64,000 nt of DNA from Powellomyces hirtus (GCA_025526995.1 JAHLKG010000001.1:682001-746000); one strand, 5' to 3'. Counted from the first letter of the stretch, positions 44,954 to 57,800 are shown. Numbers and translations: made by a program. Notes: generated from the sequence alone by a model not told the origin.

Positions 44954-47900
44954 CTATTCTTTACAGCCAAGACTGGCGCATCCGGATTCGAGATTCCCGC
45001 GGATCTCTTCCAGACTGGCGTCACCCAGCAAGCTGTCGCTCAGCGATTTGTCCATGGTCCACTGGTTTCGCGAATGCAGAACTGATAGGATCGAGATGTT
45101 GCTTACTGCAGATCCACGACGGGACGTTGCATATCTCAGCAAGTTCATCGCGCTGGGTTGTCCTTGTTCCACATCCGGCTCCTCGGGCTCCAGCGCGGAT
45201 GTGGAGCTGGCATGGCGCTGCAGTGTACTTGACGACAAATCCGGCACCTGTTTGCTATTGTGCTTCTCGCTCATATCATCTGCTACCTGGATCTCTGGAA
45301 GTCCGGCGCTGGGTGTTTCGTCATCGGTATCACTCGGGGATCCAGTTGCTTCGGGGGGAGATTGCGGGCGTCGCCGAATGTGTATCGTAGGTTCATCCAG
45401 GGGACCCAGATATTTATACCTGATTCGCCTCAGACCGCGTCGTATCGTTGGGATGGCCATGATGACAGACACGCCCACCCCGACAGAAAGACCTGCCACT
45501 TGAAAGTTGCGGATAATGTCTCGGTAATCATCCGTCGATCCCAAAGTGGCCGTGTCTCCCAACGCGAGTCCAGCCTCAAGCAACAGTATCAGAAGAAGCA
45601 ACTCTTCCATGCGGTTATCTCTCGTTCGCCGCCACGGGCGGATGACAAAGGTCAGAGTAAGAAGGTTGACAAAGGCAAAGATGAGCGCGGAAACAGCCTT
45701 TGCGACCTGCCAAACCACCCCCTGTCGTCAGCTAATATCACAGAGTAGACAAAGATGTGCACGTCCCCCCACATACCGGGTTGAACACAGTGTAGACATC
45801 CAGCAGAACAATCATGAGCTTCCGAACCAGGAACGCAAACTCAAAGAACCAAAAGCGGGGCTTGAAATCGGCGTAGATTTGTTCAAGAGCTTGGACCCAG
45901 AAACTCGATCCACCGCGTGCTCGAGCAAACAGAGCCCACTTTAGGAAACCGATGAGGAATACGGGCAGACCCAGGACCCAGACACACAGCATGATCCACC
46001 CTATGGCCCACCAGGTTTTATGGATACCTTCACGGCAGTGCTGGTCGGGAGCCTCGGAAACCACCGACTCGCCTGCTATTGACGAACAGGAGAGCAATTG
46101 CAAGATGACTCTGATACGAAGAGTGAGCAAACTCATCACCCCAGCCGCTCCAAGTCCTAGCTGAGCACACTTACCTCGAGAGCAACATGTAGGCCCAAAG
46201 GATGGTGAACAGGAAAGCGTTGATCCACGATATCACCACCTTCTGCGGCATATGGTTCACCATTGAATTCCCTGCCGCCGTGGTTTGGACGTCGTGGCTG
46301 TCTTTCCATCGCTGAGCAAGCATGTACCATAACTTCAAGCCGATCCCCCAGACGACGCACGCCGTTATTCCCATCAACGGGAAGAAGGCCCCAAATAGGA
46401 GTTTCTCAAAGTTGTCAAGTCTCAGAATGCAGCTCGTTCCGCTCAGCTTATTGATCCAATCGAATGTCAAATTCACAGTATCCGTGACAGCTTCGAACTG
46501 GGGGGACGCCGGTAGCAGAATCGACGAGTATTGCACAAAGAAGATAAGAGTTGCGGATATAGATGACTTGCACAGGGCCGGAAAGCGTATAAGCACTCCA
46601 GCCACAATGAGGGCGGCAAACACCGGGATCAGCAACCATCTGGGTGCCTGGGCGCTGCACTCTTCGCATGTCCCGCTGCCGCGCCAATCACTGCATTGGA
46701 AGAACATGAGATTCTGTCGAAAATGATTAAGCAATCTCTTGCTCGTTGCTACCTATAGCCCTCCTCGCACTTGGAACATAGTATGCCCGATCTATGGTCT
46801 GCACACTCAGAATTGCCGATGCACTGGCCCGGGGGGCATCGCCATACTTCTGGAATTGACGTCTTGGACAGTGGAGCCATCCAAAACCCGGGATTTGCTG
46901 ATCAAGAATTCGATCTAATGAGTAAAGGTCATGTGCGACATTTGTGGCGGATATTTGTACCTGTCACGTTTGGGCCTTGACATGTCGCGCCAGGTGGGCA
47001 GGGGAGGCAAGGAGAATCTTCGGTCAGCGCATACGAATTCAGACACAATGTGCACAAGTAGGGCATGGTCAGTGGATCATCTATGGATTGGTAGCCTAAG
47101 GAGAACTTAGCAACCGGGTCCTACAATTTCCCAGCAATCTGTTGCCCAATGTGCACGTACCTGGACCACAGCTGAGGATCTCCACCGACACATCGTAACT
47201 GGGCAAGTGGTTGGCCGTCACGGTCAGCACATAGAGCCCATTGAGAAGCCCGATGATGTTGAAGGGTCCAAATAACGCCAATCCTTCATAAACAATCCGT
47301 TTCGATATGTAGCGACCAACCAGCCGTATCGGGACCGTAAGACTCGAATTGAGAGGATGAGCCGACAGGATTACAGAATACTGTTCCTCAGTATCCGTCA
47401 CAAGATTATCGAAGGGATCAAGTAATGACACGGTAAGTTGATTCGAGTCTTTTGGGGAGGTTCGAAGTGACGACGGGTCTACAGATATTCGAAACGGCGC
47501 GCCTCCTTGATTTTGACCATACGAAGCTTCGTTGTCATATATGGTGCACTTGCCGGGGCAAGTGAGAAAATCTTGGGATCCGTCATAAAACACCCCTCCG
47601 CCACCACCACCACCCATTGACACCGTGGGATCCGTGTTGTTTGGCATCGGCCTGTATCCTGCATCGTCGCCATCTTCCTCACTTCGGGTGATAATTTGGC
47701 CGTCTATGTTGATTTGATACGATCCATTCAGCCGAGCACGTTTGAGAACAGCCTGATGGACCGCATTATTATCGAGGCTTTCCGCGCGATTTCCCGTTAT
47801 CCGTGAAAGCCCATCCATCAGATTTCCCTTGCTGTGGATCCACAGTCCCCCACCGAAACGGGCTACATTCTCTGTAATCTGTGAGCGTTCGATGTGCAGG

Positions 47901-50056
47901 GGAAGGGTGGACTTTATGGCAATACCACCGCCATTGGACGCTAGGTTCTTGGTTATACTGCTGCTTCTGATTAACAGATTTGCATCCTCGTCAGGAGTGT
48001 CCAGTGATTGTAATGCGATGCCTGGAATAAGCCCGGTCAGGGGAAATCGCAAATGACAGTCACACGCCGCCTCGTCATACCTCCGCCATGGTCCCCTGCC
48101 GCATTATTCTCAATCCTGCACTCATTCAAGACTGAGGGGGATGTCGATTCGAAATAGAGAGCCCCTGTAATGGAATCGCATGTCAGAACGGACAATGCTT
48201 TGATGGTGTTTTGAGGCCCCACTTACCACCGGCGTTGCCTGCAATGTTCCCTGCCAATAAGCAGTTATGCAAGCCAAGTCTGCTACGGCCAGACACGTAA
48301 AGTGCCCCACCAGTATTGGGGGCGGTGTTGTTCAGGAATTGAGTATCCGTGGCGGTGAGAGACGAGTTGCCTTTCAGCTGCACCGCCCCCGAGTTACTCT
48401 CGCAGAAGTTGAGAAAAAACGTTGTGTTTTCGGAAACAACTTGAACAGAGTCTGAAAGGTCAAGTGCCCCTACGCGCCGACTGTCATTGGTAAAGCACGA
48501 GCAACAACCATGCTCTGCAGATGCGATGCTTACCAGCGCGGCTACCAGCAGTATTACGCTCGATGCTGCATCCTTTGATCATGGCTCGCCCAGTAAGCCG
48601 TCCAGAAAGGGCGCCACCTCCTGAAAGCGCTCGATTCCGCCGCAGACGAGAGTTCTCCACAAGAACACTTCCACGAATCTCAACATGGAAAACTCCGCCT
48701 ACTCCGCCGGCATGATTATACGCAAAACGGCAGTCGGAATATATTGGCGTAGACGATGCTGATACCACGGAGACCCCTGCGTGCCAGACATTTGCTCAGT
48801 TTAGAGACTGAATCCAGTGAGTCAGCAAGGGAAGCCGTACGTACCTCCATTCCCCGATGCGATGTTTGAATGGAAGGTACAGTTGTAGAACTCGTCGGCG
48901 CTATTTGAATAGTGATACATCACCGCCCCAGTCTCAGCGGTGTTATTGTTAAATTTCGAATTGGTGTATATAGTCTTGCTCCTGAATCCGCGTTTTGCAA
49001 TGATCAGTTACTGAGCCAAGTAGGCACTTTAGCTTTCTCTCCATTGGATGTACTCACGGGCCTCCCGCATCCAAGGCGCCGCCGTATTGACTGGTGTTCT
49101 CAATCCACTGACATTTGTCGAACCGGGCCGTAGCTTGGTTTTCTGTACTAACGGAACCACCGTACAATCCCGAAGACTCTTTCTCAAAATGGCAATTACT
49201 GAAATATGGCTTGGAAGTGTCTCCAATGAACAGGGAGCCACCTGAGCAGGCAGGTGAGCTTGATCTATAGATCATCAGATCCTGACCTTCTGTAGATATA
49301 GGCTACTTACCGCCCACAATGGCATAGTTGGATGTAAATTTGCACTGTCGAAAGGTAGGTGCCGCCTCCCCGCCAATGAAGACTGCGCCGCCGAATCCTG
49401 CTTTCTGTGTGCAAAGAGGTTTGCATTGTATCCTCCATGTTGCTGAAAACGCGCTTCAACTCACTTGCTCATCGCTTGCGGTGGTGAGGTTTTCCGCCGA
49501 AGCATAAGCCTGGGATTTACAGCCCTTAAATAGACAATTCTCAATCAACTTTAAGAAGAGGCCAAGTCTGGTTAGTTAGGTCTTAGGCCTTGCAAGTCGA
49601 GCAAGAACGAAAAGATCTTGTCTTTACCGGAGAGGCATCGTCTCCAATTTTCATACAGCCACCCAGCGATGCGTATCCGTTGACAATGCTTAAGCCACGC
49701 ACTGATGTGTTGTTGCCGTCGCCCATTGCAAATGTAAACAGTCTCTCCTTGTTGCGGCCGTCCACAATGGTGACATCAGGTCCATCGGTACTTTGTATGC
49801 TTATGGAGCGACCATCGAGATGGATGTTCTCGTTACCAAGTCCGGAATACGTTCCGGGGAGTACAAGCACACTGCCACCGTCCACCGTTCTTCCGACACC
49901 TGTCTGGATGGTCGCGCATGCGGTACTTGGCAATTGTCCACATTCTGGACTATCGATAGCGGAGGATGAGACGTAAGTAGTTTGCAGCTGTAGAGGTTGT
50001 GCAACTGCTTCCACGAGTAAAAAGAAATGCGCTAGAGCGAGTAACACCGCCATCAT
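44954..50056 (-). CDS. Large surface protein: right-handed beta-helix repeats followed by multi-pass membrane domain
   Basis: ATG at 50056 gives a signal peptide (MMAVLLALAHFFLLVEAVAQ). Many short exons follow. They encode right-handed parallel beta-helix coils: SVLVLPGTYSG, VRGLSIVNGYASLGG, and repeated short blocks of the type GGALYVSGRS, NNTAPNTGGALY, GGAL(S/D)... and ARFGGGLWIHS, as in polymorphic-membrane-protein (Chlam_PMP) repeats. A Cys-rich linker lies at about 46700-47090, beginning from the CGPGTC...NRLLGNC part. The C-terminal 700 residues have about nine hydrophobic segments, e.g. WLLIPVFAALIVAGVLI, LLFGAFFPLMGITACVVWGI and VVISWINAFLFTILWAYML. The cytosolic tail of about 170 residues is Ser/Pro-rich. 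This arrangement looks like an adhesion or sensor protein at the cell surface. Function unknown; exon borders are approximate. Confidence 0.78.
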
Positions 50057-50757
50057 GGAAAACGGCGGGAAATGTTGTGTAATTATGGCCGGATCAACAG
50101 ATACGGAGGACGACTGATGAGGTCCAATTGAAATGGGCTGAGGAACTAGACGCGGTAACCATCTCAGTGGTAACATCTTGTCAATAGGTGGGGCCCAATT
50201 CGATCGGAAGCAATCATCGAAAGAGGGGAGGGGTCTATTTTGGAGCGGGCCTGCGGAGTGGGGGGCCGTCGGGATGACCAAGCGCGTTCCTCACGTGATT
50301 AGCCACTTATTCCCTCGATTTCCCGCGGAAGTAAACGGCACGCCTATTGCTGGAAGAGAGCGCTGATAAGGATTATTTAGCTGTGTATATGAAGAGAAGG
50401 TTTGTCTCGGCTTTCAAGAATTTCTGCCGTGGCAGATGTGAAGCTGTGAATGGTGTTTTCAATACCGAGGCTTTGTTGGGCAAGATTTGATCAGCAGCTG
50501 TCCCTCCATTGTCCCGGGAGAGACACCAGGAGACAGGGTCAATAGTCCTGAGTGCCTCATTTTCGTGTCGAGCAGGAGACTTTGGATTCGATGAGAAGCA
50601 AGAACTTGAGGGCCATATCCCCAACATGGGGTCAACCACGTTTCTAATGTCAATCGCAGATACAGTATTGTATCGCGTAAGGAGCGATGCGAATCAGGCG
50701 CCGGCATACTGTGGAACGTCAAGTACTCTCTGTTGCTCCTATTGACGACGATAGATC
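50057..50757. other. Spacer between the beta-helix gene and PEX14
   Basis: About 700 bp between two minus-strand genes. Open frames on both strands are short and without recognisable domains; promoter of the surface protein expected. Confidence 0.45.
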
Positions 50758-52148
50758 TTATGCCGTCGGAAAGTTGCGGCGGTTCAGGAGCATCCCCTTG
50801 AATGTTCTAATTTCGCTCTTCACTTCAGCTACTTTTTCCATCCATTTAGATGAAGCTTCGGAAACCCCAGTCGGAATCATGCCGTCAGGCTTCACAAAGC
50901 TCGAATAGAAGTTATACATGGAAGGAGATACATACATCTCCTGTGACACGACTTGCATCAAGTCATCCATAGCCTTTCGAACGCTTTGAACTGGATGAGG
51001 ATCATGTTCTGGATCTTTATGCCGGCTCAGTGCCTGGGAGTGCATGTTAAGCTCTTGCGATAGCGAGCGTATGCCGGCGTTGGTTGTATCAATTGCCTTT
51101 TTGATCGCTGAGGGCAAGGTTGGTCCTTCCGCATCACCGGATATTTCCGTTGATTCCGATGCCGTTTTCGTTCTGAGGGTGTACAAGTTGCCCAACTTAA
51201 TGACTCGTTCCATAAACGCAGCGACCATGTTTTGTTGCTTTAGTGTAAATGCTTTCAGTATGCCCTCGAACCGCGCACGAGACGGAATGTAATATCGCTA
51301 TAAGAATTAAGGATTAGTAAGAGACATAACATCCTTCATCGGCCGTTAATACCTTGAGAAGAGATACAAAAGCGGTAAAAAGACCCCCCGTGAGGAACAG
51401 CGCTAGGACGACATTCTTCAAGGTCTCCCTTCTCAGTTCACCGCTCGGTGCAGGTCTTTGATAAGGAACATATGGGACATATGGCGCGGAGCCAAGGGAT
51501 GAAGGTTGATGCGTAACAACATTCGGAGCAGAGAAGGACTCGATTCTGCAAAAAAAGCATGAACATCCTTCGACATTGTGTTCAAAAACAGGAATCAAGT
51601 GTAACATACCCAGTTGGTATACCCACAGTCTGAATTCCAGCTTGCTTGGCAGCCATGGCAATCTGGTCCTCTGTCAAGCCCTTCTGTTTCAAGAACGCAT
51701 GCTTCTTGTCCCAAGATGAGTTCTGGACGCTGGGTGATCGGAGGAATGTAACTGCTGAGTCCATGAGAGCCTGCTGGCTAGGGGCAGCGGCGGCTGCAGA
51801 GTTGGTCTTCTCACCCAGTGGGTGGGAAGTAGGCAGGGACCCAGGCGGATTCTTCTCATATGTTGCTCCAAGAGTGGTCTCCCTCGCAGCTCTTTGCCGT
51901 GCCAGCAGCTGTTGCTTGATCTTCTCTCGTTGCTCTGGGCTGAGGGAAAATCCTGGCCGGTGTTGGGAACCTTCATTCGCAGGCACCGAGTTCGGTCCGG
52001 AAGCTTGCTGTTGAGGTGGCTTGGGTTGTGAGGGGTTCGGAGGAGCATTCACCGGCGGTGGCCCATCCTGCACTGGGCCATTCTCTTCGGCGGACGGCTT
52101 GCTAGTCGACCCGTCTTCCTCTATTTTGGTTTCGCTATAGTCCTGCAT
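50758..52148 (-). CDS. PEX14: PEX14, peroxisomal import docking-complex protein
   Basis: Pex14 forms the peroxisomal membrane docking site for the Pex5 and Pex7 cargo receptors. Three exons: about 52148-51609, then about 51546-51368, then about 51298-50758. The Pex14 N-domain is at about residues 130-180: ALMDSAVTFLRSPSVQNSSW and KHAFLKQKGLTEDQIAMAA, with the conserved Phe-Leu and KGLT-E-I pattern. Unusually, about 125 residues of Pro/Gln/Ser-rich sequence precede it, including FSLSPEQREKIKQQLL. The second exon ends in a TM segment (NVVLALFLTGGLFTAFVSLL). The last exon forms a coiled region (FTLKQQNMVAAFMERVIKLG...). An in-frame ATG 24 codons upstream (52220) is an alternative start. PEX1 lies 7 kb away. 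Confidence 0.85.
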
Positions 52149-53181
52149 TTGAATTGACAAATTGAAAAGGCGAACGCGGGGCAAACCGGACTCGGAAGTG
52201 TGTACACCCTCCCATGACACAACTACAGTATCGATACCTTATTCTGCTTTGGGACTTTGACAATATGCACATGTGATATTGATAAGTAATGAGAGCAAGC
52301 GCAAGAACTCACCAAACTGAACAGACAATTACCGCCAGGGATGACATAGAGAAATACACTACATTGCCACAACAGCGAGAGACATCATAATTTCTTCCTT
52401 ATTTTTTAAAAAAAAATGAAGCCGTCCTTTCTCTTAAAGAGAAGACGGTCGGTTCAAAAATATGCACCAATTGTCTGTGTGGACCGCCAGTTGTCTTTAT
52501 GGACCGCCAGTTGTCTTTATGGACCGCCAGTTGTCTTTATGGACCGCCAGTTGTCTTTATGGACCGGACCGCCAGTTGTCTTTATGGACCGCCAGTTGTC
52601 TTTATGGACCGCCAGTTGTCTTTATGGACCGCCAGTTGTCTTTATGGACCGCCAGTTGTCTTTATGGACCGCCAGTTGTCTTTATGGACCGCCAGTTGTC
52701 TTTGTAATCTACCAGTTGTCTTTGCAGACCGCCAGTTGACCTTGTAGACCGCCAGTTGACCTTGTAGACCGCCAGTTGACCTTGTAGACCGCCAGTTGAC
52801 CTTGTAGACCGCCAGTTGACCTTGTAGACCGCCAGTTGACCTTGTAGACCGCCAGTTGACCTTGTAGACTGCCAGTTGACCTTGCAGACCGCCAGTTGAC
52901 CTTGTAGACCGCGGGTGTGCAGACCGCGCTTGAGGAAATGGTTTGGGGGGACGGTTCCACCGACGCTCTTTTATAGGCCTGAAGAGTCGCGCTTACAAAT
53001 CATTTTTTTCTTCGCATTTCAAATCCAAGAGTCACGCCTACTGTGCCACATAAACTGCATGCCTGTGCCGCCTCCCAGACCAGTTTGCGCACCAGCGGCT
53101 CACCGCCACACACATCTCGTTTTTGTCAAGGCGAACAGAAGAATGAACACACCGATGCAGGAATTGTGATTGTTACGAAGG
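52149..53181. other. Spacer between PEX14 start and STELLO stop, with minisatellite
   Basis: About 1 kb, largely a 20-bp tandem repeat (separate entry). Overlapping open frames in this block come from the repeat itself. A TTTTATAGGC-type element at about 52967 follows it. No other gene. Confidence 0.6.
52468..52911. repeat. 20-bp minisatellite in two homogenised blocks
   Basis: About 21 copies of a 20-bp unit. Block A (about 52478-52720, about 12 copies) has unit GGACCGCCAGTTGTCTTTAT. Block B (about 52721-52911, about 9 copies) has unit GACCGCCAGTTGACCTTGTA. Core GACCGCCAGTTG is shared. One 5-bp duplication (GGACC) sits at 52561-52570, and single variant units mark the A/B border (TTTGTAATCTACCAGTTGTC). 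Because 20 is not a multiple of 3, the same motif is read in all frames and gives spurious long ORFs. Confidence 0.95.
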
Positions 53182-54603
53182 TCATAATATGGCCACCATG
53201 GGTGGAGTTGGTACACGTGGAAACCTGTAGTCACAAAGCTCGAGTTCGCGAATCCATCCCCGCACGAGCAGTACATCGGCCATTTCTACGTAACCCCGCT
53301 TATAAAGCTCAATATATAGTTCTTCAAACCTTTGCGGTATTGTTTGCGTTTGTGGAACCCAGCTCTGTAAGAACATGAGCAAAGCCCACGTCTTTGTATA
53401 CAAGTCATGCTCACTCTGCAAGTCCGCGCGTCCAGCGGGTTCGACGAGCCCGTCCTGCGAGACCCACGGCCCACTGAAGGTGACTTGCATGTCGGCATCC
53501 CAGAGAAGACGCTACGGGAAAGATCTTCTTTAAGTGGTTGTGTGGGTGCAAAACTCAAAGTCATTGTGTCAGCATACCTGCACGGCATATCCTCTCCAAA
53601 TGTCGGACACGCGCACGTTTGGCGAGGTTGGAAGAAGCAGACACCAGAACGCAGCTTCAAGATGAAGCGTAGAATGGGAGTTGTATGGCGCAAATGTGCG
53701 CTGCGGGAGAAGTATAAGTTTTGTCGAGGTCGATTTGGAGAACGTTAAGGGAAGCGGCTGAGTGTAGCGGAATATCGTGTCGACGTCGGAGTTTCCACTT
53801 GCAACTGAATGTACGATGCCCACCGTCTTATGGTCCCAATTGGTATGCACTGTATTGTTGGTAATCGTTGATGCATTTCTCACCTGCGCGAGCGGGAACC
53901 CACGAGGCCAAGCTCCTCCGTTGTCGGAGCCCAGAACTGGAAAAGGATTCAAGACTTGTGCGGTCATGCCTGGAAGGGCGAGGAAAAGGCTTTTTGCGGT
54001 AGGGATCTGCAGCAGAGATTCACCCAAAGAAGTTCCAACCTCGAAGTCCCAAATAACGGTTGCCCCATGTGCAATCGCCCATAAATAGCCGACATTCTTG
54101 CGTCCAGCATGGTTCCATGGCAGACTGGCAACAAAAGGTGACCATCTTGCCCAAGTTTCTTGCGTTGTCACGTTGAGGTAGTACACATTGGTGCTGGTCC
54201 CGTCGATCACGTATTCCCGTGGCCCGCCACGATTTGCCACGACGACCATGCACCACCCGCCGCGCAGCGCCTTTGCTGTTGCACGCACACTATCGGTCAC
54301 AGCCGATGTGACCGTTAGTACCGCCCAGGCTCGGCATCCCGCTCGTATTTGAGGCGAAATTCGAAGAATTGCCTCCTGGGCACTGTAAGCATTCTCTCCC
54401 ACTGGTTCGATGGACGTGTAATCGAATGTTCGCAGAGGTGACCCGGATAGGTTTTCATTTGTGAGCGCAGGCTGTTGCGATTTGGTGGATGTTGGGCGGG
54501 TGACTGCCCAGATACGGCCCCATGCCCATGCAGCAAAGATTAGAAAAAAGACGATGGCGCAATTTGTGATGAGGCGTCGGTGAGAACGCCGAGGGAGATG
54601 CAT
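53182..54603 (-). CDS. STELLO/DUF288-type Golgi glycosyltransferase-like protein
   Basis: In plants STELLO proteins sit in the Golgi and affect cellulose-synthase complex export; the family is also known from other eukaryotes. Two exons: 54603 to about 53574, and about 53518 to 53182. The first ATG used here begins MHLPRRSHRRLITNCAIVFF, a type II anchor (TM about residues 12-34, then a lumenal domain). The frame is open from another ATG at 54717. Conserved blocks are GCRAWAVLTVTSAVTDSVRA, GWCMVVVANRG, HAGRKNVGYLWAIAHGATVI, WDHKTVGIVHSVASGNSDVD, PLPLTFSKSTS, PQRTFAPYNSHSTLH and AAFWCLLLP...VRVSDIWRGYAVQRLLWD. Where STELLO proteins show an acidic DTDD-type motif after the AIQHGAKVI segment, this protein reads WDFEVGT. 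Confidence 0.83.
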
Positions 54604-54879
54604 CCTACTCTTCCATTTGACGGGGACGAAAAACGCGTATCGGAGAGACGATGACAGCGTCCGACACGCGTCCGTGAAATCATGTGACCTGGCCTGCTCT
54701 GTCTCGTCTCTCAACACGTAATTTGATTAGTTAATTAACTCCTGTTGCTAAGGCAATGCGCGGCCGTCAACTTGTCCGAACCCCCTGAAGCTGTGCGCTC
54801 AACAAAAGCGAGACCTCCCATGAGCAGAGAACAAAAGTAATCTAAAGGCGTCCCGATTACCTTGTCTGGATTACTCGAA
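54604..54879. promoter_or_regulatory. Bidirectional promoter of STELLO and SMC1 with two ACGCGT boxes
   Basis: 276 bp between divergent start codons. ACGCGT (MluI cell-cycle box) occurs at 54633-54638 and 54666-54671, 209-247 bp upstream of the SMC1 ATG. In model ascomycetes this box binds MBF and drives G1/S genes; its use here is inferred. Confidence 0.4.
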
Positions 54880-57800
54880 ATGGGTCGTCTTGTAGAACTT
54901 GAAGTGGAAAACTTCAAATCCTACCGGGGTCGGCAGGTCATTGGGCCATTCCACAATTTTACCTCTGTCATTGGTCCAAATGGTTCTGGTATGCACCTCG
55001 CTACTATAATAAACCGAGAAACACAATGATGTGCGGTTGATAAAAATCTCTGATAGGAAAATCTAATTTGATGGACGCCATCAGTTTTGTCCTGGGCGTG
55101 AAGTCAGCGCAGCTACGGTCCTCGCAGTTAAAGGAACTCATATATCGTGGAGGAACCGACTTGGACGCAGATGGAAACGATGAGGAAGCGCATAGTGGAT
55201 CTCCTAATCGCGCCTATGTTTGTGCAGTTTACGAATCATCTGACAAAGTTGTCACTCGATTCACACGAGCGTGAGTAGTGGATCCTTGGTGGAACATCCC
55301 ATCGGAACAGCGCTGACACGTTCGAATTCATTAGTGTCACGGAAGCTGGCTCTAGTGAGTATCGGATCAATGGCAAATCCGTGACCTTCGCGAAGTACAG
55401 TACAGTACTAGAGAAAGAAAATATTTTGATCAAGGCGAAGAATTTTCTGGTGTTCCAGGTTTGGAACCTTTGCAGTGGTGAAGCGGTCCTTCGCGAAATG
55501 ACATCTTATCCTTGTTAGGGAGATGTCGAAGCTGTCGCTTCTCAGAGTCCCAAAGAGCTTACTCGCTTGGTTGAGCAGATCAGTGGGTAAGACCAGTCAA
55601 TCTCGTATGCCTCACTCTTTGATTGTTCCAATAAACCACGGTGGCATGACAGATCTTTGGAGCTCAAAGCAGAATACGAACGGCTGAAAGGCCTACAGGA
55701 GCAAGCCACCGAAAATTCTGCGCACACGTTTAATAAGAAGAGAGGCATCAACGCTGAAATGAAGCAGTTCAGAGAACAGAAAGAGGAAGCGGAGCGTTTT
55801 GCTAAGTTGCAAGCACAAAGGGTAAGTGAACGACAGAACGCGAAATATTTGAATGATTGTTGCAATGGCGAATACACCTGACTCATATGCTCGGATCATG
55901 TACCTCAGACAAAACACACAAGAACGTTTCTTCTTTGGAAACTGTACCATTTGGATAAGAAAATTGAGCAGATGGAAAGTGATATCCAAGGCGAGAAGGG
56001 ATCATCAGAAGAATATGATCGGGAAATTGTTGATCAAGAGAATCGTTTGAAGGATGCTAAGCGCCAACATGCACGAGCTAGTAAAGAGTTGATGCGGGCG
56101 GAGAAGCATCTGGCGGACAAGATTAAGGAGGTTGATGATCACAAGCCAGAATTAGTGCGAGTGACGGAAAGAATTCGGCATTGCAAGCGGAAGCTCGAAA
56201 CAGCGCAAGAAAACGCGCTCAAGACACGGGCAGAATATGATCGCGAGAAGCTTTCCATCAGTTCATTGCAAAAAGATCACAACGATTTGACGAAAGCACT
56301 TGCAAAACATGACAGTGCTAAACGCAAACGGGACAATGAACGAGGCCCAGAGCTAGACGAAGCAGCGCTCATGGATTATAATAACAAAAAGGAAGAAGTC
56401 CGGAGACTGACATTCGTCGAGAAGCAAGAACTGACAAAGCTTCAGCGCGAAAGAAAAGCCATAGAAGACACACGGGATCGATTGAAAGAAACTCGCGAAG
56501 CATTTGGGACGCGGAATAGCCTACTAAAGGACCAAACCGAACTGCTGACTGTGCGTCAGAAGAAGCTGGAAGACCAAGTCCACCAGCTGCAGGAAGAGCT
56601 CGAAGTGGCCAAAGCTGACATGAACATGGCAGAAACAGAGAAACGGAAGATTCTTCGCAAAGAAACCGAAATCAATGAGAAGCTCGTAGCAACTCAACAG
56701 CAATTGCAGCAGGCTCGCGTAGATCGCCAAGATGGCGAAAAGGAGACGAGGCGACGAGAAATGCTGCAAGAACTCAAGCGCGTCTTTGAAGGGGTTCACG
56801 GGCGCATGCTGGATCTTTGCAAACCGACACAGAGGAAGTATCAGCTTGCTGTGTCGATAATTTTGGGGAGGAACATGGATGCGATTGTCGTTGACACGGA
56901 GAAAATCGCAATTGACTGCATACAGGTTTGCAAATGTTACAATGCTGCATCTTGCATCTCGACTCTGACATCTGGGTAGTATCTCCGTGAGCAAAGGAAG
57001 GGAATGGCAACCTTTTTACCGCTGGACACAATACAAGCAAAGCCGCCGAACGAACGTCTCCGAAATTTGAGAGGCGCTCACCTCGCGCTTGACGTGATTC
57101 AGTTTGATGATATGCATGCTCGTGCAATGACCTACGCATGTGGAAACGCCCTCGTCTGTGATACTATGGACATTGCACGAGATATCTGTTACAATCAAGG
57201 GGTGCAAGCAAAGGCAGTGTCCCTGGACGGCACGGTCATTCACAAGACTGGAATGATAACCGGCGGTCAAAGCGGACAGGACAACCGAAACGCACAGCGA
57301 TGGGATGACAAGGACGTGGAAAGTGAGAACGTTCTTGATCCTTTCTGATCTTCAATCTGATCGGTGTAACTCATGAGTGTGCGCCCTAGACTTGAAAAAC
57401 AATCACGTTGTCTTGATGCAGCAGCTCCAGGAACTAAACAAATCCCGCCGTAAGGTCTCAAGCGAGGAGCATCTGCGCGCTCACCTCTCGGAATTGGAAG
57501 CAAAGCTTCGAGCAGCCACAGACGACTTGGTAACGTGCTCATGCATCTTTTTCCTAATTCTTGTGTAAGCATCATGTCATTGAATGCTAACCAAATTTCA
57601 GACGGCGACAGTTCGTAATCTGGCTTCTCTCCGGGAAGAGACAGCTCATTTGGACGATCAGATCAGAGCTTCATCACCAGAGATGAGCAAGGTAATGACT
57701 TCCCTTTCTTCCATATGAATTTTCAAGTGAAATAGCGAGCTCACGGTGCAATACAGCTGAAGGAAAGTCTGCTGTCGATTGATGAACGAATCGAAGCGTC

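Noticed and set aside
52416..52960. Overlapping long open frames with repeats such as DRQLSLWTASCLYGP on the plus strand and VYKVNWRSTRSTG on the minus strand
   Set aside because: They come from the 20-bp minisatellite being read in several frames; no start context, splice signals or homology support a protein.
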